In this document: in pieces, positions 1-12,360 of the stretch
Numbering within the stretch: the stretch's first letter is position 1
Layout: each line of letters starts with the position of its first letter
NCBI GenBank assembly: GCA_905221605.1
Contig: CAJNDS010002338.1
Span: 248,372 to 312,371 of the forward strand
From: Symbiodinium natans
Lineage: Eukaryota > Sar > Dinophyceae > Suessiales > Symbiodiniaceae
Length of the DNA stretch: 64,000 nucleotides
Direction: 5' to 3'
Program-made: the position numbers and the translations under genes
Notes under the pieces: generated by a model
What the model was told of the DNA's origin: nothing
The model's database searches: none
Seen by the model: the letters and a program-made list of their open reading frames with translations, nothing else

Positions 1-2514
1 CGGCAACCTAGGGGAGAGCCAGCAGGGCATATTGGCGACCTATACCCCCCCCCCGCTGTTACACCTCGTAGGTGCTCAAGTAGACAGAATTATGGCATTT
101 TGGGCGGTTCGGGGCTTGGGGGCATGGTTTTCCAAGCTGTGTCTAGAAAACAGATGCTAACCCAGATGCTAACCTACTTCGCTTAGTCATGTGACTGTTG
201 TTGTCTGTGGTTCTTCCACCCAGGACATCACAGAACAAACAACAACGAAAGATGGCAAAACTACCAAGAAGAGAAAAAGACATAATCAACCAACAGCGCC
301 AAACCGACAGAGCAAACAACCCCAAAAATTTGAAGAATAGAAAAAGTAATATCACAATCATGCAAAAGATGTTGCCGTTGCTTGTCCAGTATGTAATCAC
401 GAGTTTAAGAAATACAAGCAATCACAACACGACAAATCAAAGTTCCACCAGGACAGCTTGGCAAGAAAGATAAATCCTGACGAGGAAGTGCTACCCGAAA
501 CTGATGAAATACAGGTAGTTCATGGTAAGAAAACTTTCTGTCGCTATGCTTGTAAGCACTCCCTGTCGTGTTCCTGTTTTCTTCGCGGGGAAATTTCCTT
601 CTTCATTGGCTCTTTCTCGGCTATTCATATGATTTTGGCGGCCCTTCTTTCCACATATCGCACAAGTTTTGAACTGACTGGCGTCTTTGGCTTCTTTTAC
701 ATTCTTACATTTCATGCAGCTCTGTGTCTCAATATCCATGCTCTAATGTACATCGTCTTTGTGTTTCTTTTAAATCGCCGCTTTTTCGCTTTGAAATACA
801 GGTTCTTGTCTGCATCATATACAAAGTTGTAATATCTCACTGTTTCTTCCTTGGGTTGCTCCATTCAATTTCTTAATCTATGAGCTCCGGTGATGGATTT
901 CCCTTGGGGTCGTACTAAGTTTCGAACTCTGTCTGTCACACTGCACTCAAATCTCGCAGTTCTTCGTGTTTTCTTTCGATTTCTTCTGAAGCGTCGCACG
1001 TATGCGCAAAACTAGACTAAAATCTTTACAAGTCCTACCGCTTTTGAACTATCATCCTAGGGGTCTTCTCTGCAGTACTTACAGGTTGTTGATGGAGCTT
1101 GAGCACCAGCAACAAACATTGAATGCTCAAAGTCAGTCTGCGTATCACAAAACCCACATCAGTCTTTGCAACGTTTCATTATTCAAAGGTCTTGACAAGG
1201 TCCACAGCAAAACTATCCTCAAAAAGGAGATTCTTTTCAGTTTTTTGGTCGTGAAAGTGGTGGTTTTCAATTTCTCGCTGGGGAGGGCAACTACTGCCTC
1301 GTCCTGCCCTTCAACGTGGAGCGCCCACCTCCCTTTAGCTTGCAGCCTGCAAGGTTGGCATAGAGGAGTCTATGCCAACCTGGCAGGCAAAGAATTGAGG
1401 GAAGGCTCAGACTAGCAACAGAGCAGACAAAACTCAACACTGCAAGTGGCAAGAAAACTTCATGCACACGTGTCATCGTGAGTGTCTTCTCCTGCATCGG
1501 ACGGTTTCAGAGGGAGCGTGTTCCCATTTTTTCGGGGAGCGTGTTCCTATATTTCGGGGAACGAGCTCGCACATTTAGGGGAAGCGGGAAGCACGTTCAC
1601 AGTTTGTGGGGAGTGCATTCACATTTTCCAAGAGAGAGTTCAAATTCTTCGGGCAGCAGGTTCCTATTTTTCGGGAAGCGTCTTGAAGAATTGCAACACC
1701 TTGAGATTCCTGAGTATTTGATACCATCTCTTCCATGATGAAAGAAATGCTATCATCTACTGCAAGCCCCGAACCATTCAAAATACCAAAATAACTATCT
1801 ACTTGGGCACGCATATTGGAAAGATGGATACCCCAATTTGCTCTTTAATTGTACGTGTAAAGTGTAAAAGCGTAAGGGAGTTTAGGTCCAGGTGACGACA
1901 TCATCGTCGCAATTAGCGTGCCCTGCCCTACCTGATACACCGCGATACATCACCAAGTCTCTGAAACCTCCTTCGAAGGCCGCCTTCATCCCAAGGATGC
2001 ACAAGTGGCCAGACGTCGCCAAGCAGCCAATTCGATGCAAGCCAGCGAGTTGCCCTTGCAGTGACAATACAAATCTCCCCCCAACAAGTGCCACAGCAAA
2101 ATAAACAAAGTATAAAAACAGTTCGGATTCAGGCGAGAGCCTTTGCAGAGTGTCGAATGTCGCAAACTCCTCCCCTCCAAACACCTCCAGCGACCTTCAA
2201 CCCCCAACGAGGCCGTGGATCCCACCTCTTTGGGCGAAGACAGGAGCTGGTTCAGCTTCAATGCCTCCAGGGGCGGATTCTAGGCGTCAGGTCCCCTATA
2301 GGACCCTCAAAATACTTCGCTCGCGCCGTCTGCAACGGCGCCGCGCTGCCCGGAGATGCCGCCGGAACGCGAAGTGACAGGGCCTCATATACACTTTTGT
2401 TGACTTCTTTTGCATGCACATGTATGTTTGTAGTTTTTCTCCCCCCGCCCCCATGATCTACCGCGACAGGTCTGGGAGAGGTTCCGGACCTCGTTCGTTG
2501 TTTGTGAGTACAAA
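1..2514. other. Intergenic, no gene supported
   Basis: Short open frames occur here, but none has recognisable motifs or a codon pattern that convinces. The stretch 1500-1690 repeats a motif around TTCGGGGAGCGTGTTCC several times in degenerate form. The rest looks like unique AT/GC-mixed spacer. Confidence 0.5.
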
Positions 2515-3062
2515 TAGGGCCAAAAGAAATGCTCCTCTAAAGGCCACCCCCTGAAAGCTTATCTTTTGAGACTTTGGGCTTCGTTCGTAGTGCAGGTCTC
2601 ATCTGGGCTTACGTCGAGCTTATTTCTGATTGGAAGATCATATTAAAAAAGGCTACACCCTACAAAATTGTCATCTGGGCTTCGTCCACATCCAAGTCTA
2701 GCTAGAACTTTATATGAGGCAACACCCTAAGACGTCATCTTTTGGGTGTCGAACGAATAAGGCCACGGCCACCCGAAGAAACCCTCCTCTGAGAAGTCCA
2801 GTCTTAAAAAGGCCCCACCTTACGAAATCCTCTTCTGTGGCATGTTCGTAAACATTTAAGGCCAGACCCGCCCTAAATCCTCTTTGGGGGCCTCTTCATT
2901 ACACAGCATTCAATCGTGTCTTAGAAAGCCACACCCTAAGAGAGCCTCATCTGGGCTTCATTCCTAATTCAACTCCCAATTCAAAACATGAAAACATGAA
3001 ACTAGGGGAGGCCACACACCCCAAGACGTCCTCTTCTGCATTCTTCTGCATTCTTTAAGGCC
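2515..3062. repeat. Degenerate tandem repeat of about 60 bp
   Basis: About eight diverged units follow one another. Each has a core like AGGCCACACCCTAAGA, then a C/T-rich CCTCATCTG element, then GGGCTTCATTCG. Units differ by substitutions and small indels, so this is an old minisatellite. No coding potential was seen in it or in the 1 kb that follows. Confidence 0.6.
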
Positions 3063-4092
3063 CCCGGCCAGGTCCTGGAGAGGCCAAGGCTGCGACTCGG
3101 CGCCGCCCAGGGCAGCTTCGAAGGCCTCCGTAGGGGCATATGATGGCATATGTTTCCTCTAGTCTCTCTTGAGAAGGGAACTCCTTTCAAAAGGGTGCAT
3201 TTTTTTGGGCATGCTTCTTTTCGGAGTTCGGAGGTGAGGGGACAGGATAGCCAGGGCTGGCGGCATCGTCAAAGGGCGACCGCGGCGACCGTCCGCTTTT
3301 TCAACACGAGGAACTCTTTTGCCGGTTGCCGGCCTGCACGCTGAAGTACCACCGCGTTGCCTGTGGGCACCGCTGCACAGCCCTCATGATGAAGATCCGA
3401 ATCACTTACCCCGAATGCGAGATCAGGGCCCTTATCAGCAGAATCATGATGAGCATGAACATGTTGGGTCCCCTCGCCATGTTCGGGGAGCGTGGATTTG
3501 AAGGCTTGGGGCATGATCGATGACCCTCACGTGGAGATCCTCACTTCTGCCCATGATCACACCAAACACAGCCAGAAAATTTCAAACACGTGTGCGAAGC
3601 CACACTTACTGCATGTGGCCGGCCCGCACTGTGTTGGCTGACCAGTGGCTAGAAAGCTTGTTGTATGCTGGCCCTTCCACCTCCTCCGTGGCGGTGGCTG
3701 CAAGCTCGGTGGGAAGGTTCACGGCCACCGTGAAGCCTTAACTTTGATAACCCTTCCACTTTCGAGGTTTCTGCTCTTATCTGTTTCTGGGCTGATTGTT
3801 GACGCTATGCTGCTGCGGAGTTTGGGATGGGGATTGGGATTGATTAGGAAGAAGGATTGAGGAAGAACAGCTCCGTGCACGGTTTACATCCCCTGCACAG
3901 GAGGATGCTCAGGAATTCACCCGCGGAAAAGACGAGGACGCTTCTTTGTCAGAGCGATGCTGTTCGGCAGGTGTAGCAGTATACGGAGAGCATCAGAAGT
4001 TCTGCGGCAGCAGGTGCCGCAAAAAAGAATCGCAAGCACCTACCCGCTGTTGCTGGGCTTCACGGACATCCAGCTCGAAAGCCTTGCCTGCC

Positions 4093-4539
4093 TCAGCGTC
4101 TTGGGTCTTCGACGGGCACGGAATCAGCTGGTTCAGAACTGAGCAGGGGCGTTTGCATGGCATCAGTGCTCCTGATACTAGTCTTGCACACCAATAAGCA
4201 CTGAATAAGGAGAACTCCACCAAATGCCGCGCACACAGCAAGTCCAACCATCATGTTCTGCGACCATAACTCTCTTCCTCCACCTTCTTCCCAAGCCAGA
4301 AGGTCAAAAGGGCTAGACAGCTCCTCGCAGCTGCTGCACCAGCACCATCTGCCACACCACGGGGTTAGTTTGCCCTGGCACCCTGTGCAGCTCCACTTGC
4401 CATAGAGGGAGCCAACATCGCCCTGGCACTTGTTGCATGTACAGGACTCGCTGCAAAACGGGGTGATCACTCCTCGACAGTCTTCACAGTACTGGCATGC
4501 TGCCGTACTGAGCAGGCAAACCCACACGATAGTCTTCAT
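4093..4539 (-). CDS. Small cysteine-rich type I membrane protein
   Basis: The frame gives about 148 residues if it starts at the Met at 4539, which opens a good signal peptide (MKTIVWVCLLSTAACQ). A compact ectodomain follows with many paired cysteines and tryptophans (CEDC, CTCNKC, CTGC, CWCSSC). Next comes one strong membrane segment (MMVGLAVCAAFGGVLLIQC) and a short tail of about 35 residues. An upstream Met at 4629 would add 30 residues that do not look like a signal sequence, so I prefer the later start. The layout suggests a secretory-pathway or cell-surface protein. I do not recognise the family, and a missing upstream or downstream exon is possible. Confidence 0.5.
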   Translation of the reverse strand: MKTIVWVCLLSTAACQYCEDCRGVITPFCSESCTCNKCQGDVGSLYGKWSCTGCQGKLTPWCGRWCWCSSCEELSSPFDLLAWEEGGGRELWSQNMMVGLAVCAAFGGVLLIQCLLVCKTSIRSTDAMQTPLLSSEPADSVPVEDPRR

Positions 4540-4845
4540 GGACACGACATTTAACTGTTTACCTGCACTGCAAGCTCCACCAGAGCTCTTGACGATAACC
4601 AGCTGCGCAGCATCGCAACAAAACTCCACAGTCTAATGCCAGCTGCGTGGCATCGCCACAAAACTCCAACGTCTAATGAGAAAGTCACACTCGAAAATTC
4701 CAGTCTCCACAACCAACCACACCGCATTTCGGGGTCTTCGGAATGTGACAAAGTGCTTCGTGATGCTAAACCTATAAAGGAGTTCATTAGAGTCATTAGA
4801 GTTCATTCGAGTTCGGGGTGAATTCCCTATGGTGGCTGCTAGCGG

Positions 4846-5330
4846 TCAGAGGCACGGAAGCAAGGAGGCATCCAAGGAGCTGTAGTTCACATCGGCCTCC
4901 AGCACCTCCGTGTGGCAAGAGCATTTCACTGGGCCGAGGGCACAGGATACAATATGCTTCGCCGGTTCCCAACTCTTACGGCGACGTGCTAAGAGAAGCC
5001 ACCCTGGCCGCCGGAAGCTGCAGCACGAGCCGTTCTTGTATGTCGCTTCCTGGCCACAGCATCGACAGTCTTCAGCCACTGCAGAACTTGCCCGAACAAT
5101 TCAACACAAACGCTAAATAATGTTGAGGTCTTGTCCTCCCGCAGGGTCGACCAGCAACCCGAGTTCAAGACCTCTTGCTTATGTAGTTTCCGACATATTC
5201 CGGCCTTGTGCAGCAACGCAACTGGCATTCTGAATGGGCAATACCTGGCAGCTTTCGTAGGTTTTGGGTTGGGCATAGGAATCGCATCCCGGGTACGAAG
5301 ACTTGGTCTGCAGACTCAGCCCGTAGCTTG
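4846..5330 (-). CDS. Possible cysteine-rich gene, exons uncertain
   Basis: Reading the minus strand, three blocks look protein-like: a block near 5190-5310 with paired Cys (CDSYAQPKTYESC, QNASC), a block near 5000-5075 (EDCRCCGQEATYKNGSCC) and a C-terminal block ending at a stop at 4846 (GPVKCSCHTEVLEADVNYSS). The last two share one frame. Cys spacing resembles the gene just downstream at 4093-4539, so the two may be neighbours of related type. Exon borders were not resolved and no function is claimed. Confidence 0.25.
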
Positions 5331-5639
5331 AAAACTTAAGGTCCGCTGCACTTTGAGCAGCTCTTGAGCAATCCCGCCCGCAGCCCCTGTAGCTCTCCCC
5401 CCCCACTGTCAACCCTCTTCGAAGCCTCCTCGCCCAGGGCGAGCAACGCCTGGGGTGCCTCCAGGCCTCGGCCGCAACAGAGGCTCCAACTTCTGAGGAA
5501 GGGGGTCTCCACTTCTGTGAAAGAGAGCAGGAGAAAACAGAAAACAAACAAAAAAAGATGAACATTTGGCAAAAGACCTTTGCCAAAAGAGAATGAACGA
5601 TGAAGAAAAAACATAAATTATTTTACTTCGAACATCCTC

Positions 5640-5890
5640 TCTTGGTAGAGATACTCTGGGGTCTGGGGTTGGGCACTCCAGGGAGACTCTGGGGCTGGGC
5701 ACTCCGGCACTCCGGGGACACTCCGGGGTTGCTGCGCACTCCGGGAACACTCTAAGGTTGGGCGGGCACTCAGGGAGACGGGCACTCCGGGGACAATCTG
5801 GGGTTGGGGGACACTCTAGATTGGGCACTCCAGGGACACTCTAGAGTTGGGCAGGGACACTTCGGGGGTGGGCACTCCAGGGATGAGCGA
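5640..5890. repeat. Degenerate minisatellite
   Basis: Repeats of a G-rich motif around GGGCACTCCGGGGACACTCT with variable spacing. The block is old and diverged. It lies between the cysteine-rich region and the next minisatellite. Confidence 0.6.
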
Positions 5891-6237
5891 GGAGTTGACC
5901 GGGCGAGGAGAAGAGCTGAGGCCAAAATCTAACAACCCCACGCCGAGGGTGGGGAACAAGAGAGAAGAAACGAAAAAAAAGAGGAAACAATTCTAGACAA
6001 AAAAACAGTGAGAGATAACAATATTTCTGGCTTACCAGAAAAATGACACCTACACCCCTTCAAGGGTCGGGTGCGGTCATGTCCTCCACCTCACCTTTCT
6101 GATCCCTAGGTCCTTCCAGCCCCAACCCAGTGACCCATGCCGCCAGCGTGCTGCAGTTGAAGCTGTATCCAAGGGGAGCCTCAAAGTTGAATCCAAGCAC
6201 ATGGGCAGCGCTTCTCGAGCAATAGTTTGTGCAGCCG

Positions 6238-6319
6238 ACCTGCCATAACCTGACCTGCCATGACCTGCCATGACCTGCCATGACCTGCCATGACCTGCCA
6301 TGACCTGCCATGACCTGCC
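6238..6319. repeat. 10-bp minisatellite (TGACCTGCCA)n
   Basis: About seven and a half near-perfect units of TGACCTGCCA in tandem. The block is short and recent. Confidence 0.9.
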
Positions 6320-9300
6320 ACCAATCCTGGCTTACCCACCATGATATTGGCACTTCTATTGTGGAAATCTGTGTGTGTGTGTGTGCAATCGGATTTGTTC
6401 GGTATCTTTCTTAGCTTTTGGATTGCTCGGATGGTTCATGCGATGCTGATGCGAATCAAAGAAACTACAGGTTGCTGCATTCTGGGCCATGATCCTGTGA
6501 AGCTTTGCGCCGGGGAGCATAGAGCCGCAGGACGTTGGAGATGGTTCCCGACAAATCCTCGCCGCTTTCATGATATCCGTGCCAGCTTTTGTTTGGAGGA
6601 CGGGGGGTCGTGAGGGAATTCCCGCTGTGCTCTGCCTCCTCAGGCTTTAGCTGAGAATTTGCAGAGCTTTGGAACCTTGCAGGCCTAAGTCGGGATGATT
6701 GCTGAAATGCGGCTCACACAAGCTCGAAGCGGTGCTGTGTCCGTTTTTAGAAAAAAACCAGGCTTTAAACTCGCTGTAAATGCTGGGTGCGGGCTGGGCG
6801 CCTCAGGGAGCCGGAACGTGAGCGCCAAGAGCGATGGGGAGCCTGCGCAAAAGCGAATCGAATCCAATCGGTGCGGTGACGGCCCTCTTCTTAGCAGCCG
6901 AGAGCCTCGTCGCGCCAAAAGACAGCGAGAGAGAGAGAGAGACAGAGAAAGAACACTCAACTTTCATTCGTTGCATCACTGCCCAACCCACTACCCAGTG
7001 GATGCAAAACAGAAGGTAGACAAAACGCATTTAACAGTCAAAAATCCAAAAACTGGCCTGGTGGGAGAGGGGCCAGTGGTAGGGAAACGAAATCCTGGCA
7101 TAGCTTCTGTGGTGGGTCCGACGCTTAGCGGCTGAGCGCGTGGTCAGTAAATAGAATTAAACCTGGTTGTTTAGTGATTCAGGGGCCTTTGATGCAGGAC
7201 TGGTTTCGGGCAGCACGCTAGCAGGTACTAAGATGCCCCCTGAGAGTGTCATGTACAGAGAGCGATGGCCCATGCCCGACGGTCAACCAGCCAAGGCACC
7301 AAGCCAACATCAAGGGCCACAGGCCACACTGGATACCTCGGCCACGCACAAGCCGGTTAAGCCGGTTCAACATCGCGCGCGACGGTCGGCTGGCACGTAA
7401 CAATGGAACATATGTGCTCGCAAGGGAGGAATCAAGGCCTGTGTCCATCCCAGAAGTCAGAGACACTGGGCGCGTTTCACAACGCTACACATCACAACAA
7501 GTCTCTTTTTTGCAATAAGGAAGCAGGTGATTCTTTGGATTTAGAGCAGCAGACGAGTTTCTGCTTTCGGTAGGTCCGCATTTCTGCCTTCATGTTGCCC
7601 TGCGACCAAGTCCCCACACCGAAGGTCTGTTGCACTGCTACTACTGCACTTCGTACTAGGGTTCTTTCTGGCCTCAAGGCAGAAACGCGCTTGAAGTCCC
7701 CCTCAGCCCTCTTCCCCTGAACCCTCCACGCAGAAACACATGCACCGAGATTACACCTCCTCGATTAGCGCCACGGCACCCTGGGAGGCGTTCCGTGAAG
7801 GCCAGGATCCTGCCGGCGGCATCGTCGAAGCCTTAAGGGAGCAGAGTACGAGATGGCCACATGCATATTGGAAAAAGAATGTCACCGGCTCCTTTGCTCC
7901 CTGCAACCGTTCCGAAGGACAAAAACATCGCCGGAAGGACGGACACAACAAGAAGACACACTGAACCCCGAACTTTCCCCGGCTTACCCAACGTTGGGCG
8001 TGGCGCTTAGCCACCACAACGCCTCTGTCACCCCTGCCGGCCGCAGCAGCACCTGCGTTGGGGGCCAGGGAGCTTCCTACTCCGAACTTTTCTCTCTATA
8101 CGATGAGCCGTCAAAAGCAAACACAAAAAACACAACAACTCAGGCTTGCCACTTGACCCGTGCTTGTAACAGGCATTTGAAGGCCTCTTGCTGATCTTCG
8201 TCTGGCCGCCAAGAGCCTGTCCAAGCGCTTTGGTTTCTACAAGCCTTGCACACGGCATCCCCTCCCCACTCCAAGCCCAGCCCACGGAATCGTCCAAACA
8301 GCGGTCCCCAAAGTCCGGAACAGTTCTCAGTCGCAGAGAAACGGTTCTCTCCTGAGTGCCTGGTAGATGCTGCACGTCGATTTGCAGAAGGTACGTCTGC
8401 GATTCGCTGAACTTTGACTCCTCCCCGGGCCGGTCTCAGGTCTCAGGATCTGACTTAGGATCTGACTCCGGTCTCAGGCTTTTGCATCACAGGGACGGGT
8501 TGCCTCGTCTTGCATGTAAGAAGTACGCAGGACACCCCAAGAAGGCCCTAGGGCCTGAACTCCCAAAGATCCTACAGTCCTACAGCCCCTTTGCCAGCCG
8601 TCCTCCCGCAAGGAGATCTGCAGGCTGCTGTTGTGGGTGCTGCACTGGGGCAGGGCCAGCAAAGGGATCAGAAGCAGGTTCTGGCAGAAGAAGCCTTGCA
8701 AAATCACTGAAGAACTTGAAACTCAGCAAGGGCAGAGCTTTCTCCATCATGCATGGCATGGCATGCATACTGTCCGTGCATGGTGGGACTTCCAGGCCCT
8801 TCAGGGAGCCCTCAATCCTGCCGCTCTCGGTTTCCTCATTCTGAAACAGTCCTCTCCCGACTGCCAAGCAGCGTATGCTTTCCGGGCCACGCAGTGAGAC
8901 CGTTGCGGTCGAGGTTGTGAAAGGCCTTCGGAAAAGAAAAACGTCAAAGCCAATTTCGCTATGTGGCCTGCTACAGCTTCTGCGATGCACGGGCTCCTTT
9001 AGCATCTTGAGTTTCGATTATGAACTCTGAAGCTGTAACAAAGAAACACCCCCAAGAATGCCAGAGACAAAAACTTGGCCTGCGAAGTGGATCCACACGC
9101 GAACTTCCAACGGACTCCGCCACCCCAGTATCCTTTCCCACTCCTTCCCCGCCCCCCCGCCCCGTTGTGGGAGGGCGCAAGAGCACGCCTGAATCGCAGC
9201 TCGAGGAGGGCCGGGCCCTCCGCCAACGGTGAAGCCGAAAGGTGAGGGAAGTGCTCCCAGGCTGTGGGGAGTGCGGTCCTCGCGCTTTTTGCAGGAAGCT

Positions 9301-10084
9301 TGAAGGCTTGGGCTTGGAAAATGTCTGCAGCTTACGGCTCAGAGTCCCAGAGCGTACACTGAACGCAGCGCACCGCGTTCTACTAATCGCATCCCCCCTC
9401 CAAATTCAGAACCAAAAGCACGCGACAGTTCAACACTTTGTGAAGAGCTGGCACATGGCACTGCGGTGGGAACACGACTTCGACCACGAAATGTGCGCAG
9501 GACTCTGGCGAGAGCGTGGTGGGGCACATGACGAAAAAAATTCGATGCGAACAAAGGAAAGGGGAGTCACAGGCGCTACAGGCCCTTCTTCTGAACCTGA
9601 AAAACTGTCGCTGAAAGGCCCCACGCGATCACCCAATTCCGAGCCCTTTCGAGCCCTTTCGAGCCCTTTCGAACTCTTTCGAACCCTTTCGGTCCCGTAG
9701 AGGGACTCGATGGATTCGAGGGACTCGAGGAAACGGGCCGGCGCCTCCGCTGAATCGTCGAACTTTAGGGGTTCCGCTCTGAGCACATGCCTCCTACCCC
9801 ATTTGTCCAGTCATTTGAGGGTTCAAGGGGCTCGAGGATGCGATTTACACAGATCCCCCACTTGGGGTTTGGGGGCTTCTCCCCACATTAAGGCTTGAAT
9901 TTAAGAGTGGCTTCTGGTCAACTTTGTGTCATCCGGAAAAACCTAGCACACTGGCGCAGCCCGATTATTCGTGAATGGCTGAGCATCTCGGCCAGTCTTC
10001 TTTCGGCGGCCCGTTCTTGCCATTGAGTCTTGAAGAGTCTTGAAGAGGAGTCTTGGATCTTTGAGTTTTTCACTTTGTATTTTC
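6320..10084. other. Intergenic, no gene supported
   Basis: No frame here carries a motif I can defend. It contains a 10-bp repeat (GAGCCCTTTC, about four units) near 9640-9682 and a small GA-rich stretch near 6925-6950. Short exons of a minus-strand gene could be hidden here. Confidence 0.45.
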
Positions 10085-10850
10085 CTACCCCAGTGGGGTT
10101 GTCAGGTCTTAGCATGCAGCCGTGAACAACAATCACCGTCAACAGCGCTCTTCTACAACTCAGCGCGATAGGAGGACATGACAGAAGATAGGACAGAAAC
10201 GAGGACAGATATGGACAGATATGAGGAGGAAATCGACTTTCGGGATCCTTTGCCGGAGTCTGTGTGCCATCACCCCCCCACCCCACCCCCCCCCCCCCCC
10301 CCCCCCCCTCAATGCGCTATCCTGCTCGGTTTGGCCCTGAATCTAAAATCTAAAAGAAGTGGGTTGAGCTTGTTGTCTTGTGACGCAAGACAAGGCGAAT
10401 CTGCTTTTCCTCGTTGGAACTTCTAGTCGTAGTAGAATGGGTATGCCCAGTGCATATACAGGTCGGGACAGGCTGCGGGAAATTGCAGTGGTATCTTGGG
10501 GACAGTCGCCACAATATGGCGGCTGTTCTTCGGAGCACGGTGGAGCCGGCCTGAGAGGCCTGCTGGCCGCTTTCTGGCCGGTACCTGTTGTCTGTCCTCC
10601 TATGTGTCCCGCTTCCTTTCCTGCTGTCTCTGCGAATCTTCCTCTTGCCTGTCCTGTCTCCTTTCTCGCTATCTCTCCTCATATCTGTCCACCTCATATC
10701 TGCCCTCTTCATACCTTGTTCCTGTCTTATCCCTGTCATGTCCTCCTATCCCGCCCAGTGGGAGTAGAGCGCTTCCGATGGTTGTTGTGTACGGCTGCAT
10801 GCGGGCATAGTTGTCCGCAAACAATCAACCACCCACTGAGGGCGGGAAAC
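10085..10850. repeat. Long inverted repeat (foldback element)
   Basis: The left arm (about 10085-10235) and right arm (about 10675-10850) are diverged reverse complements. Matching landmarks, in order from outside in, are CAGTGGGGTTG, GCATGCAGCCGT, ACAACAAYCA, AGCGCTCT, GCGATAGGAGGACATGACA and GGACAGATATGAGG. About 440 bp of spacer, with a poly-C run near 10280-10310, separate the arms. No transposase is seen, so this may be a non-autonomous foldback or MITE-like element. Confidence 0.6.
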
Positions 10851-10914
10851 AAAAGGAGACAGAGGCTAAATGTTGTTTATCAAAATATACAGGCAAAAAG
10901 GCTGTCCCATTCAT

Positions 10915-11090
10915 GGTACGATCTTCTTTATAAAGCAAGCTTGCAGGGCTTCAACAAAATCAAAAGCGGGGGGCTTGGCAGCCCCCCGCCGCCCCCTCGC
11001 ATGAGGAGCTAGGACAAGGCCTCTTACGGCATGATCTTGGCTATAAAGCACGGGGCAAGACTTCAAAGAAATGAAACAAAAGGGGGGGTG
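10915..11090. repeat. Two copies of a dispersed short repeat family
   Basis: Two adjacent degenerate copies share the order TATAAAGCAAG..., GGGCTTCAA, A-rich stretch, then a G-run that can pair with the following C-run. Related copies occur at 37.43, 37.63, 37.74 and, inverted, at 38.30 kb. Their small size and dispersal are SINE-like, but no RNA polymerase III promoter boxes were recognised. Confidence 0.4.
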
Positions 11091-12149
11091 GATGACAGAG
11101 AAAAAGTTTTTTGGCCGCGACTTGGGCCGAAAAGTCTCTTTCATGAACGATTTCCAGTATGTGAGGTTGTCCAGAGCCTGTTGTCCCATTTTGAAGGGGG
11201 GTGATAATCACCAAAAGGGGTTGATAGTAATAGCCAAAAAAGTATTTCCGGAAAAAGTCCCAAGAAGCTCTGATGTTTGGAGATCTTGTTGCCAGCCCAG
11301 AAGCAGCCGAGAAGAAGCCCAGAACAGGCTCAGAAGAAGTGGCCCAGAGGAGTCCCCAGAGGAGGCCCGCGACAAGAACCAGAAGTGGCCCCCACAAGCG
11401 GCACAGAAGAAACCCCACCCAACCTTTTGTTCAGACCCAGCATCAGAATCAGAACATATCCGGGGCAAGGATTCTAAATACGACCCCGTGATTAAGCGCA
11501 ACGGTTCATCAAAGTTCGAGCCTACTTGAGGCATCAAGTTCCCCCCATTTCCGAGGCGCGAGCCTCTGACTCCTTTTCCAGGAACACACCATCATCCTCC
11601 ACATCTGCCTTGTCCAGTCAGGGAACTTGCAGGAGGCCTTTCTTGGGGGGTTTTGCAGGGTGGGGAATCCCGTCTGAATCGCTTTGCCAGCGACCATGTC
11701 AGACCCTCAGGACCCGAAACCGATGAAACCGCCGAACCCCCAAAAAAGCCGCTTCAATTTTGAGCCTACAAGAAAAGCATTCCGTTTCCGAGCAACCCCT
11801 GCGAGTAGAACGAAGAACTATGAAAATTCCTCGGCTCTGGGACCCGGAGAGCGCCTGGACGGAATGCTCGCGGAGTTCGCGGAAAGACCTAGGCCAAGGC
11901 CAAGTGCCGCGAGCGTTTTGCTGTTGACAAAGCGGCTTTTGACAACAAACGCTTTTTCCAACCATCGGACCTACGCCTACATACACCTTCCTACATGTCC
12001 TTGGTTTCTTCTTGTTCGTATTTTAGGGCCGGAGCTCACCTCCTAGCTGGCTGCCCTGCTCAACAAAGAGGCTGAAGCTTGCGTGCTAAGCCTAAGCTCA
12101 CTGGCCCAGGTTGCTCATGTTCAGGTTTGCGTTGCGCAGAGTCACAACA
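11091..12149. other. Intergenic, no gene supported
   Basis: No recognisable coding sequence. This is the downstream flank of the PCNA array, as those genes are read leftwards. Confidence 0.45.
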
Positions 12150-12360
12150 CTCCGAGCGCCCCTTTTCTTCTGAGCATGCATCTGAGTTGTGGGTCAAGCC
12201 GCTCCCGACACAAGGGTGGCCATTTGAAAAGCCACCAGCTGTGAAGCCCAGGGCTCGTTACTCAGCTGCTACCCTGGTGGACCCCGGTAAACCAGACTAC
12301 TAAATCTTCGAACGTGAAACGGTAAGCCTAGAGGCCTAGAGAGCTCGAGCTCAGAAGCCT

